Shown here one piece after another: positions 10,564 to 17,885 of a stretch of DNA of 64,000 nt. The translations under genes were made by a program, and so were the position numbers. The DNA comes from Nonomuraea rhodomycinica. Lineage in GTDB: Bacteria; Actinomycetota; Actinomycetes; Streptosporangiales; Streptosporangiaceae. Position 1 is the first letter of the stretch. Each line of letters starts with the position of its first letter. The notes under the pieces were generated by a model that was not told the DNA's origin, searched no databases, and saw nothing but the letters and a program-made list of their open reading frames with translations. The stretch lies in the NCBI RefSeq assembly GCF_013363995.1, contig NZ_JABWGO010000005.1, positions 390,711 through 454,710 on the forward strand. Direction: 5' to 3'.

Positions 10564-10592
10564 CCGCTAAGAAGCAGGGTCGCGGAACGCAT
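10548..10592 (-). CDS. leuS leader peptide, three consecutive Leu codons
   Basis: A 14-codon ORF reading MRSATLLLSGPRRP, too short for automatic calling. The three Leu codons are CTG CTT CTT. CTT is rare in this GC-rich genome, which suits a stall sensor. The ATG lies 6 nt after a TAGGCT -10 box, so the message is probably leaderless. The stop codon lies in the loop of the first hairpin, and a terminator follows. Classical attenuators of this kind have been predicted upstream of leuS in some Streptomyces species. Confidence 0.78.
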   Translation of the reverse strand: MRSATLLLSGPRRP

Positions 10593-10598
10593 AGGTCA

Positions 10599-10604
10599 AG
10601 CCTA
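10599..10604 (-). promoter_or_regulatory. -10 box TAGGCT for the leuS leader
   Basis: On the minus strand TAGGCT is followed by 6 nt and the leader ATG. The transcript would start at or next to that ATG. No clear -35 was found. Confidence 0.5.
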
Positions 10605-10734
10605 GCGCACCTCATCAGGACTTTGCCGATACTCGACAGTGACCATCGGGCGCAAGTGGCGTTTCCCGCCAGTTCCTCGCCTTAAGAGACCCGATGGTGA
10701 TCTATCCGTTGTGACCTCATATGTCCCATTAGAC

Positions 10735-10740
10735 TACCCT
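10735..10740 (+). promoter_or_regulatory. Candidate -10 box TACCCT
   Basis: TACCCT is 17 nt downstream of TGACCT (10712-10717) and 7 nt before a GTG at 10748. That GTG is in frame with the proline-rich membrane protein. It may therefore be a leaderless upstream start for that protein. Confidence 0.35.
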
Positions 10741-10927
10741 CGACCCCGTGGTACACCCCGTCGAGCCCCAGTGGTCCCTGGCCGGCCTGCCCATGCAGGA
10801 TCCGCCCACAGATCCGCATGGCTTCACGCGTTTCGCTGCGGAACCCACCGACTCTCCTGGAAAATCCCATGAGATCATGTCCGACACGCTAAAAGCGGAC
10901 AGAACACCACCAGGAGGTACGGGAGCC

Positions 10928-12925
10928 ATGGCAACGGATCATTCCGGAGCACAGCACCTGCCACCTTCCTGGCCCGAGGTGCCGCCCTGGGAGGGTTCCT
11001 CGCACGGGGACTCCCGTCAGCCCTCGTCCGCCCGCCGCGGCTCGTCCGCCGGTCGGCCCTCGCAGCGCTCCCAGGCCTCCCAGGCTTCCTGGCCGGACGC
11101 GGGCCCTTCCGCCGCGTGGCCGGACCCGGTACCGCCGTCGGGCGGGACGTCCCCCTCGAACCCGTGGCCGGACCCCGTGCCCCCGTCGGGCGGGACCTCC
11201 CCCTCCAACCCGTGGCCGGACGCGGGCCCCGCCTCGAACGGCTGGCCGGACTCCGGCTCGGCGTCGAACATGTCCTGGCCCGACGTCTCGGTCGCCTCGA
11301 ACGCGTCCTGGCCGGAGACGCCGCGCCAGGACGACCGGGACGCCCCCGGCTCCGCGCGTCGCGGTGAGGGAGCGGGACGCCGCGGCGACGGGACGGACGG
11401 CGGCGCGCGCGACGGCTCCCGTGAGCCCGGCCGCCGCGACCCCGTGCCCGCCTGGCAGGACGCCTCCAGCGTCTCCGCGCCCTCCTCGCCGTCCGACGCC
11501 TGGTCCAACCTCAGCTCCCCGGCCCCGTGGCCGCCCGCCGACGGCGGGCAGGTGCGCGCGTCGGCCGCGGCCGCCATGGACCGCACGGTCACCTACGGCC
11601 GCGGCACGCCTCTGAACGACCAGGCCGTCCCCCAGGGCGGCGGCGCGCCGCCGCACGACCACGCCGTCCCGCAGGGCGCGCCGTCGCACGACCGCGCCGC
11701 CCCCCTGGGCGCGCCCGCGGCCGGGCTCGACGAGCGCGGCACGCCGCAGGGACACCAGGGCCCGCCGCGGCACCAGGCACCGCAGGGACCGCGTGGCGGC
11801 GGCCCCGTGGACGAGCTGGTCGCCTCCCAGGGACGCGACCGCGGACGGCCGTCCGGCGACCGCCCCGGCCCCGGTCACCCCGCTCCCGCGCACCCCGGCG
11901 CCGGCCACCCGCCGGCGGGCCCCGGCCAGGCCGGGCACGCCCAGCACGCCTCGGGCCGGCCGCCCGCCGACGACCAGCAGCCCGGCGACCCCGGGTTCCC
12001 CGGCCAGCAGGGCCGGCCGGACGGCCAGCCGCGTCCCGGTGCGAACCTGAGCCGTGACCCCTCCGACCCCGACCGCCCGTTCGTGACGGCCGGCCAGATC
12101 AGCGGCTCCCGCACGCCTCCCCCGCAGCGGCAGCAGGAGCTCTGGGACACCGTCTTCGGCGAGGACTACGACGCCATGGGCGAGCCCGAGTCGCTGGACG
12201 AGCCGGGCAAGCCGATCTGGATCTACGCCCTGGCCGGTTCGGTGTCGATCGCGCTCGTGGGCGCCCTGCTGTGGGCGTTCCTCGCGGGCCCGCTGGCGTC
12301 CGGCTCCGGCAAGGAGACGGCCGCCGCGCAGACCTCGGCCCCGCCGTCCGGCACGACGCCGCCCAAGAACCCCAAGCAGGCCACCTCGATCGGCCGCCTG
12401 CCGCGCTACCCGGGCAAGGCCGCTCCGGTGCTCGGCTCGGTGACCGACGCCGACGCCGGCATCAGCGTCCCGCGGCTCGGCGGCACGTGGCAGCTCGACC
12501 AGCGCGCCACCGTCCACGGCACGTACGGCTTCTACACCCGCCAGTACGTCAAGACGGGCCCCGAGAGCTACGCCCAGATCCTCACCGGCCCGCTGCCGCA
12601 GGCGCTGGCCTCGTCCTTCACCTCCGACAAGGACCTGGAGCCGGCCATCAAGGCGGTCGTGGTGGACGCCCGCAAGGACTTCTTCCCGAAGGGCAACACG
12701 GTCCGCAAGATCGCCCAGCAGCCGATCAGGGTCGGGAACTCCACGGGCCGCCTGATCGCCTACTCGCTGACCTCACCCACGGAGAAGGCGACGATCGTGA
12801 CGATCGCCGTGAACTCCGGCAAGGACGTCCCGGCGATCGTCTACATGTCGGTCCCGGAGACGGCCAAGCAGCTCCTCCCGGACGTCAACACGGTGGTCAG
12901 GCAGCTGAAGGTCCTCGGCCGGTAG
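10928..12925 (+). CDS. Proline-rich single-pass membrane protein with extracytoplasmic domain
   Basis: A 665-aa protein of unknown function. Residues 1-405 are a low-complexity Pro/Gly/Ser/Asp region with short repeats such as WPDPVPPSGGTSPSNP (two 48-bp copies at 11115-11210). One transmembrane helix follows (IWIYALAGSVSIALVGALLW), then a folded C-terminal domain of about 190 residues outside the membrane. That domain resembles the C-terminus of the protein at 52429-53559: PRL...W, TRQ, PLP, PKG, QP, and SVPET ending LKVLG. The ATG at 10928 has AGGAGG upstream. An in-frame GTG at 10748 would add 60 residues and fits a leaderless start. The gene is divergent from the leuS leader. Confidence 0.7.
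   Translation: MATDHSGAQHLPPSWPEVPPWEGSSHGDSRQPSSARRGSSAGRPSQRSQASQASWPDAGPSAAWPDPVPPSGGTSPSNPWPDPVPPSGGTSPSNPWPDAGPASNGWPDSGSASNMSWPDVSVASNASWPETPRQDDRDAPGSARRGEGAGRRGDGTDGGARDGSREPGRRDPVPAWQDASSVSAPSSPSDAWSNLSSPAPWPPADGGQVRASAAAAMDRTVTYGRGTPLNDQAVPQGGGAPPHDHAVPQGAPSHDRAAPLGAPAAGLDERGTPQGHQGPPRHQAPQGPRGGGPVDELVASQGRDRGRPSGDRPGPGHPAPAHPGAGHPPAGPGQAGHAQHASGRPPADDQQPGDPGFPGQQGRPDGQPRPGANLSRDPSDPDRPFVTAGQISGSRTPPPQRQQELWDTVFGEDYDAMGEPESLDEPGKPIWIYALAGSVSIALVGALLWAFLAGPLASGSGKETAAAQTSAPPSGTTPPKNPKQATSIGRLPRYPGKAAPVLGSVTDADAGISVPRLGGTWQLDQRATVHGTYGFYTRQYVKTGPESYAQILTGPLPQALASSFTSDKDLEPAIKAVVVDARKDFFPKGNTVRKIAQQPIRVGNSTGRLIAYSLTSPTEKATIVTIAVNSGKDVPAIVYMSVPETAKQLLPDVNTVVRQLKVLGR
11115..11210 (+). 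repeat. 48-bp in-frame tandem repeat
   Basis: Two copies (11115-11162 and 11163-11210) encode WPDPVPPSGGTSPSNP, and a partial third follows. It is part of the disordered region of the membrane protein. Confidence 0.8.
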
Positions 12926-12957
12926 CCGCGAGCGCGGCCACCGGCCCGGGCCGGGCT

Positions 12958-14199
12958 TCAGAACGTGCACTCCATGTGCTTGATCCCGTTGATGAAGTTG
13001 CTCTGCAGCCGGTCCGGCGCGCCGCCCTCGATCGCGGGGACGCGGCGCAGCAGCTCGCGGAACATCAGTGTGATCTCCCGCCGGGCCAGGTGCGCCCCGA
13101 GGCAGAAGTGCGGCCCCGGTCCGCCGAAGCCGACGTGCGGGTTGGGGTCGCGGGTGATGTCGAAGCGGTACGGGTCGGTGAACACCTCGGGGTCGCGGTT
13201 GGCCGCCCAGTAGAACAGCACGACCTTCATGCCCTTCGGGTAGAGGTGGCCGTTCAGCTCGAAGTCCCTGGTCACCTTGCGGCGCATGTAGTTGACCGGT
13301 GAGGCGAGCCGGACGATCTCCTCGACCGCGCCGGGGGCGCGCCCGTCGATGTCCTGCAGCCACAGGGCGCGCTGGTCGGGGTTCTTGGTGAGCAGCCGCA
13401 GGCCGTACGAGATCGCGTTGCGGGTGGTCTCGTTGCCCGCCACCACGAGCAGGATGAAGAACGAGCCCAGCTCCTGCAGGGTCAGCCGCTCGCCGTCGAT
13501 GTTGGCGTTGACCAGCGACGAGGTGAGGTCGTCGGTGGGGTGCTCGGCGCGGTAGGCGGCGAGGTCCTGCACGAGCTGCTGGAGCTCCATGCCGGCGGTG
13601 AGCAGGCGCTCGGCCACGCGGTCGGGCTCGCCGCTCGAGTACTCGGGGTCGAAGCCGCCGAGGATGATGTTCGAGCGGTCGAAGACGAACTGGTAGTCGC
13701 GCTCGGGGATGCCCATCATGTCGCAGATGATCTTCAGCGGCAGGCGGGCGGCCACGTCCGTCACGAAGTCGCCGCCGGGCCCCTTGGCGAGCAGGTCGTC
13801 CACGATCTTCGCGGCGGCCACCTCCACGTCCGCCTCGAACTGCTTGATCATCTTGGGCGTGAACGACCGCGAGACGATCCGGCGCAGGCGGGCGTGGCGC
13901 GGATCGTCCATGTTGATCATCGAGCCGAAGTACTCGGTGAACTCGGCGGGCATGTCCGGGATGTTGGTCGCCCCGCCGTCGCCGGAGCAGAAGATCTCGG
14001 GATGGCGGCTGACCTCGACGACGTCGGCGTGCCGGGCCAGGGCGTAGTAGCCGGGGCCTTTCGGGGCGAAGGAGATCTCCATCTCCTCGAAGTGAGGCGG
14101 CCGCTCCAGCGAGCGGATCACCTCGAACGCCCGCGCCCGCTCGGCCATGGGCCTGGCCCAGAACGCCAGGTCCGAGAGATCGAAGTCAACGGCAGTCAT
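12958..14199 (-). CDS. Cytochrome P450, CYP124-like
   Basis: A 413-aa soluble P450. The I-helix motif is VVAGNETTRN, the heme-binding loop is FGGPGPHFCLGAHLAR (Cys about 366), and ExxR is present in EEIVRLASPV. Blocks such as EYFGSMINMDDPRHARLRRIVSR, IICDMMGIP and NPNPHVGFGG match the CYP124/CYP125/CYP142 group of mycobacteria. These hydroxylate the terminal methyl of methyl-branched lipids or sterol side chains. The CYP124 likeness is recalled from family knowledge, and substrate specificity is not proven. The start used is the ATG at 14199; a start at 14226 is possible but would overlap the regulatory box. The gene is alone on its strand and shares a promoter box with the second P450. Confidence 0.88.
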   Translation of the reverse strand: MTAVDFDLSDLAFWARPMAERARAFEVIRSLERPPHFEEMEISFAPKGPGYYALARHADVVEVSRHPEIFCSGDGGATNIPDMPAEFTEYFGSMINMDDPRHARLRRIVSRSFTPKMIKQFEADVEVAAAKIVDDLLAKGPGGDFVTDVAARLPLKIICDMMGIPERDYQFVFDRSNIILGGFDPEYSSGEPDRVAERLLTAGMELQQLVQDLAAYRAEHPTDDLTSSLVNANIDGERLTLQELGSFFILLVVAGNETTRNAISYGLRLLTKNPDQRALWLQDIDGRAPGAVEEIVRLASPVNYMRRKVTRDFELNGHLYPKGMKVVLFYWAANRDPEVFTDPYRFDITRDPNPHVGFGGPGPHFCLGAHLARREITLMFRELLRRVPAIEGGAPDRLQSNFINGIKHMECTF

Positions 14200-14214
14200 A
14201 TGCCCATCATTCGG

Positions 14215-14238
14215 GCAAGTGACCACTTACGTCAATGG
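14215..14238 (-). promoter_or_regulatory. Shared P450 box, copy 1
   Basis: Read on the minus strand, a TTGACG -35-like hexamer is followed immediately by TAAGTGGTCACTTGC, whose core AAGTGGTCACTT is a perfect palindrome. The same arrangement occurs before the second P450 at 17863-17885. A repressor sitting just downstream of the -35 would block transcription. Confidence 0.65.
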
Positions 14239-14310
14239 TCATGACGTACAGCGTACGTATCTGTCCGTGAAGTCCGGAAAAACCTGTTCGGCCGAGCGGT
14301 CGGTGATCGC

Positions 14311-14316
14311 TAGCAT
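14311..14316 (+). promoter_or_regulatory. -10 box TAGCAT for the Phe-leader transcript
   Basis: TAGCAT lies 18 nt after TTCGGC (14287-14292) and 6 nt before the leader GTG at 14323. A transcript from here would start at the leader ORF. Confidence 0.5.
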
Positions 14317-14322
14317 GGGCGG

Positions 14323-14352
14323 GTGCAGCAGTTCTTCTTCCAGCTCCGTTAG
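14323..14352 (+). CDS. Putative leader peptide with three Phe codons
   Basis: A nine-codon ORF, GTG then QQFFFQLR, then TAG. It lies 90 bp before the RNA methyltransferase start. Three UUC codons are adjacent. The same bases (14331-14340) pair over 10 contiguous positions, two of them G-U, with the methyltransferase Shine-Dalgarno region (14430-14439). The ORF could therefore act as a translated switch. An overlapping ATG frame at 14315 encodes a serine run and continues into the downstream gene out of frame. Function is inferred from position and complementarity only. Confidence 0.5.
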   Translation: MQQFFFQLR

Positions 14353-14357
14353 CGATC

Positions 14358-14416
14358 CGCCGGCGGGTCGCGGCATGACCCACCGCCGGCGATGCGGGGC
14401 GGCCGGAGGCCGTCCC
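14358..14416 (+). promoter_or_regulatory. Two stable hairpins in the methyltransferase leader
   Basis: Hairpin one uses CGCCGGCGG (14358-14366) and CCGCCGGCG (14383-14391), with extra pairs inside. Hairpin two uses 14396-14404 and 14408-14416 around GGA. Neither has a T tract, so translational control is more likely than termination. They would bring the Phe-codon segment close to the Shine-Dalgarno at 14430. Confidence 0.55.
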
Positions 14417-14441
14417 GGGTCGCGACGTTGGAGAAGGACAC

Positions 14442-15662
14442 GTGCGTGCTTTCGCCGTGGCCAGGGCGGTGCGTGGCATCGAGCCCCTGCTGGCCGCGGA
14501 AATCATGAAGCTGGGTGTCGTGCGCAGACTGCGCCACCGCGAGGTGTGGTTCGAGGCGCCCGGGACCGGAACCGATCTGCTGGGCCTGCGGACGGCCGAC
14601 GACGTGCTGCTGGCGGCGGCCGTCGTGGACGGCGTCGGGGCGGGCCGCGGCGCGCTGGAGCGGCTGCGGCGGGCCGCCGGGAACGCCGACGCCGGCGCCG
14701 CGCTGGCGCTCCGCCGCACGGCCCGCGCCCCGGGAGACGGCGGGCGGCCGGTCGAGGTGTCGGCGACGTTCGTGGGGCGGCGCTCCTACAGCCGCTTCGA
14801 CGTCGAGGACGCCGTGGGCGCCGGGCTGTCGCGGGCGCTCGGGGTGCCGTACCACTCCCGCGCGGGCGGCGTCGCGCCGCCGCCGGGGGCGGTGCCGTGG
14901 CGGGTCACCATCGAGGACGACCAGGCGGTCATCGCCGTACGACTGGGCGAGCGGCCGCTGCACCGCCGGCCGTACAAGGAGGACTCGATCCCCGGCACCC
15001 TGCACCCGCCGCTGGCCGCCGCCATGGCCGCCCTCGCGGGCCTCCCCGAGGCGGGCCACGCCGAAACCGGGCCCACCCAAGCCCGCCTCACCGGAGCCGG
15101 CCTCACCGAAGCCGGCCTCACTGGAACGGGCCTCACTGAAACGGGCCTCACTGGGACGGACCTCGCCGCGGCGGGCCCGGACCGCGGGCACGGAGCGGGC
15201 CCGGACCGCGGGCACGGAGCGGGCCCGGTCGTGCTGGACCCGTGCTGCGGGGCGGGGACGACGCTGGTGGAGGCCGGGCTGCTGGCGCCGCGCGCCCGCC
15301 TGGCCGGGATCGACCGGTCCCCCGCCTCCGTGCGGGCCGCCGCGGCCAACGCCCGGCGGGCCGGGGTGCCCCTGACCCTTGTCGTCGGCGACGCGGGGCG
15401 GCTGCCCGTGCCCTCGGGGAGCGTGGACCGGGTGCTGGTGAACCCGCCCTGGGGCCGCCAGGTCGCCGCCGCCGGGCTGCTGGCGCGGGACGGCGGGCTG
15501 CTGTGGCGGGAGGTCCGGCGCGTGCTGGCGCCCGGCGGGCTGGTGGTGGCCCTGACCGAGGACGTGCCGGACGGCTTCCGCGTCGAGCGGGCGATCGAGG
15601 TGTCCCTGTCCGGAAGGCACCCGCTCCTGGCGGTCCTCCACCCGGCCCGGCGCCGCCACTGA
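14442..15662 (+). CDS. THUMP-domain SAM-dependent RNA methyltransferase
   Basis: A 406-aa protein of the THUMP/UPF0020 group (Trm14/TrmN/RlmL-like), which methylates guanine N2 in tRNA or rRNA. The N-terminal THUMP region (residues 1-180) includes RPYKEDSIPGTLHPPLAAAM. The methyltransferase domain has motif I LDPCCGAGTTLVEAGLL and the catalytic NPPWG. Between them lies a repeat insert: six 5-residue copies (AGLTE/TGLTG type, 15081-15170) and two copies of AGPDRGHG. This insert replaces the usual short linker and keeps the frame. GTG at 14442 follows GGAGAAGGA. The leader upstream suggests control by Phe-tRNA supply. Confidence 0.82.
   Translation: MRAFAVARAVRGIEPLLAAEIMKLGVVRRLRHREVWFEAPGTGTDLLGLRTADDVLLAAAVVDGVGAGRGALERLRRAAGNADAGAALALRRTARAPGDGGRPVEVSATFVGRRSYSRFDVEDAVGAGLSRALGVPYHSRAGGVAPPPGAVPWRVTIEDDQAVIAVRLGERPLHRRPYKEDSIPGTLHPPLAAAMAALAGLPEAGHAETGPTQARLTGAGLTEAGLTGTGLTETGLTGTDLAAAGPDRGHGAGPDRGHGAGPVVLDPCCGAGTTLVEAGLLAPRARLAGIDRSPASVRAAAANARRAGVPLTLVVGDAGRLPVPSGSVDRVLVNPPWGRQVAAAGLLARDGGLLWREVRRVLAPGGLVVALTEDVPDGFRVERAIEVSLSGRHPLLAVLHPARRRH
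15081..15218 (+). repeat. In-frame minisatellites inside the methyltransferase gene
   Basis: Six 15-bp units (15081-15170, consensus close to GCGGGCCTCACTGAA) are followed by two exact 24-bp units (15171-15218) and a partial third. Both unit lengths are multiples of three, so copy-number change keeps the reading frame. Confidence 0.9.
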
Positions 15663-15708
15663 CCGCCGGCGCGGGCGCGGCCGGACGGGCAGGAGGCGGG
15701 GCGGGTGG

Positions 15709-16545
15709 TCAGGAGGCGGGGCCGAGCCAGTCCAGGATGAGCCGGTTGACCTCGTCCGGCCGTTCCAGGTGGAGGAAGTGGCCGGCCCCGTCCACGGTCG
15801 CCGCGCGCGAGCCCGCCGGCAGGTGCTCCGGCACGGCCTCGACCAGGCCGGGGTCGAGGCAGCCGTCCTGCCCGCCGTGCAGGTAGAGGACCGGCCCGGT
15901 CGTGGGCTCCGGCTCGGGGTGGCGGCCCGAGGGCGGCGTGGTGCCGAGCATGGCCCGGTAGTAGCCGATGGCGGCGGCCAGGTTGGCGGGCCGGCCGAGG
16001 CTGCGGTGGACGAACTCCAGGTCCCGCCCCGCGTCGTAGCCGGGCGACCAGTCCCGCCACAGCCCCTCCAGGAAGCCGGGCGCGGCCGCCGCGGTCTCGG
16101 CCAGCCCGGTCTGGAAGAGGAACACGTAGAAGGAGCGCTTGAGCTGCTCGTACGTGAGGAACGAGCCGGCCATGGCGCCGACCGGCGGCGCCGCCATGGC
16201 CACGGACCGGCGGAAGCGCCCGCCGAGGTGGTACACCGGGAAGGCGCCCCAGTCGTGCCCGACCACCACCGCGCGGTCGTCGCCGCCGAGCTCCTCGTGC
16301 AGGGCGGCCACGTCGGCGGCCAGCGCGGCGCCCTCGTACGCGGCGTCGGCGGGCACCTCGGTCGGCGCGTACCCGCGCATGAACGGCGCCACCGCCCGGT
16401 AGCCGCGCTCGGCCAGCGCCGGCATGAGGTGCCGCCAGGTGTGCGCGGTGTCGGGGAACCCATGCAGGCACAGGGCCAGGGGCCCCTCGCCCACGGTCAG
16501 ATACGCGAACTCCACCCCGTTGGCGTGGATCGTCCTGATCTCCAT
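15709..16545 (-). CDS. Alpha/beta hydrolase, epoxide-hydrolase-like
   Basis: A 278-aa alpha/beta-fold enzyme. The nucleophile elbow VVGHDWGAF carries aspartate. This is the pattern of epoxide hydrolases and haloalkane dehalogenases rather than of serine esterases. LHGFPDTAHTW provides the oxyanion HGxP motif and GAGHFLHLERP the catalytic His. The start used is the ATG at 16545 (MEIRTIHANG). A longer open frame upstream overlaps the P450 in another frame and is spurious. It is the last gene of a probable GMC oxidase-P450-hydrolase operon, 47 nt after the P450 stop. It may open epoxides formed by the P450s; this is an inference. Confidence 0.85.
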   Translation of the reverse strand: MEIRTIHANGVEFAYLTVGEGPLALCLHGFPDTAHTWRHLMPALAERGYRAVAPFMRGYAPTEVPADAAYEGAALAADVAALHEELGGDDRAVVVGHDWGAFPVYHLGGRFRRSVAMAAPPVGAMAGSFLTYEQLKRSFYVFLFQTGLAETAAAAPGFLEGLWRDWSPGYDAGRDLEFVHRSLGRPANLAAAIGYYRAMLGTTPPSGRHPEPEPTTGPVLYLHGGQDGCLDPGLVEAVPEHLPAGSRAATVDGAGHFLHLERPDEVNRLILDWLGPAS

Positions 16546-16592
16546 GACTGCGAAACCTAGCACCCGCTTGGCCGCGGACCCCGGGAAAGCGC

Positions 16593-17846
16593 TCAGTAGG
16601 CGTAACGGAGGTGCTTGATCCCGTTGATGAAGTTCGACAGCAGGTAGTCGGGCTCCCCCACCGCCCGGATGTCGGGCAGCCGGGTGAACAGCTCCCGGAA
16701 CATCACGGTCATCTCGCGGCGCGCCAGGTGGGCGCCCAGGCAGTGGTGCGGCCCGGGACCGCCGAAGCCGACGTGCGGGTTGGGGTCGCGGGTGATGTCG
16801 AAGGCGTCGGGGTCGCGGAAGACGGACTCGTCGCGGTTGGCGGAGTTGTAGAACAGCAGCACCTTGTCGCCCGGCCGGTAGCGCATGCCGTTCATGACGT
16901 GCTCGCGCGTGACCGTGCGCCGGAACTGGATCACCGGGGTGGCGTAGCGGATGATCTCGTCGCACGCCTTGCCGATGAGCCCCTCGAAGTTGTCGGTCAG
17001 CAGCCGCCGCTGGTCGGGATGGTCGGTGAGGAGCTTGAGCCCGTGGGCGATGGCGTTGCGCGTGGTCTCGCTGCCGGCCACCACGAGCAGGATGAAGAAC
17101 GAGCCGAGCTCCTGCGAGGTGAGCCGCTCCTCGCCGTTGACGAGGAGGCTGACCAGGTCGCCCGTCGGCCGCTTGCGCCGCTCGTCGCCGAGGCGGGCGG
17201 CCAGCCGGTTGAGCGAGTAGCCGGCGTGGATGAGCCGGGCCAGCCCGCGCGCCACGTTGAGGCGGGTGAGCTCGGGCCCGATGCCGGTGTACTCGGGGTC
17301 GGCGTTGCCGAGGATGACGTTGGTGCGGCGCAGCACCAGGTCGTGCAGGGCGGGCGGGACGCCCATCATGTCGCAGATGACGCGTACGGGGAGCCTGGCG
17401 GCGACCTGGGTGACGAAGTCGCGCGGCCCTTCCTTGATCGCCTGGTCCACGATCTCGGCGGCGGCCCGCTCCAGGTCCTCCTCCATCTTGGCGAGGACGC
17501 GCGGGGTGAAGGCGCGCGAGACGATGCGGCGCAGCCGGGCGTGCTTCGGGTCGTCCATGTTGATCATCGAGCCGAAGTAGACGGCCAGCCAGCGCGGCAT
17601 GTCCGGGATGCTGTTGGAGCACGGCTCGCTGCTGAACACCTCGGGCGTGCGGCTCGCCTCGACCACGTCGGCGTGGCGCACGATCGCGTAGTATCCCGCG
17701 CCGCTCTTGATGAACGGCAGCGGCTGCTCCGGCACGAACTGGGGCTGGTCGAGGGCGCGCAGCCGCCGGAAGGTCTCCATGCGGTGGGCCTGCGGCAGCG
17801 ACCAGAACGGAAGCTGCGACAGGTCCATGTCGGCGGAGATGGTCAT
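16593..17846 (-). CDS. Cytochrome P450, CYP124-like (second copy)
   Basis: A 417-aa P450, clearly a paralogue of the one at 12958-14199: YFGSMINMDDPKHARLRRIV, VICDMMGVP, VVAGSETTRN, and heme loop FGGPGPHHCLGAHLAR with Cys about 369. The I-helix has SETTR where the other copy has NETTR. It lies 28 nt after the GMC oxidoreductase on the same strand, so it is likely co-transcribed. It also has its own copy of the palindromic P450 box immediately upstream, overlapping the end of the GMC gene. Branched-lipid or isoprenoid hydroxylation is suggested by the family only. Confidence 0.88.
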   Translation of the reverse strand: MTISADMDLSQLPFWSLPQAHRMETFRRLRALDQPQFVPEQPLPFIKSGAGYYAIVRHADVVEASRTPEVFSSEPCSNSIPDMPRWLAVYFGSMINMDDPKHARLRRIVSRAFTPRVLAKMEEDLERAAAEIVDQAIKEGPRDFVTQVAARLPVRVICDMMGVPPALHDLVLRRTNVILGNADPEYTGIGPELTRLNVARGLARLIHAGYSLNRLAARLGDERRKRPTGDLVSLLVNGEERLTSQELGSFFILLVVAGSETTRNAIAHGLKLLTDHPDQRRLLTDNFEGLIGKACDEIIRYATPVIQFRRTVTREHVMNGMRYRPGDKVLLFYNSANRDESVFRDPDAFDITRDPNPHVGFGGPGPHHCLGAHLARREMTVMFRELFTRLPDIRAVGEPDYLLSNFINGIKHLRYAY

Positions 17847-17862
17847 AACCGCAAAGCCTTGT

Positions 17863-17885
17863 GCAAGTGCCCACTTACGTCAAGG
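17863..17885 (-). promoter_or_regulatory. Shared P450 box, copy 2
   Basis: On the minus strand TTGACGTAAGTGGGCACTTG is followed by C. It matches copy 1 at 14215-14238 over 20 positions with one change in the centre of the palindrome. The box overlaps the stop codon of the GMC gene, giving the P450 a possible internal promoter. Confidence 0.65.

Noticed and set aside
10466..10615. Extended N-terminus of LeuS
   Set aside because: The extra codons cover the attenuator hairpins. The GTG at 10465 has a ribosome site and matches the usual N-terminus.
10466..10620. T-box riboswitch for leuS
   Set aside because: No T-box sequence (TGG-containing bulge motif) or specifier loop was seen. The leader peptide and terminator explain the region.
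14315..14441. Serine-rich leader frame starting at ATG 14315
   Set aside because: It has no stop before the methyltransferase, overlaps it out of frame, and its ATG overlaps the proposed -10 box. The Phe ORF fits better, though the alternative is not excluded.
15709..17874. A 721-residue fusion of a P450-region frame with the hydrolase
   Set aside because: The first 440 codons lie in the wrong frame of the P450 gene. The hydrolase has its own ATG at 16545.
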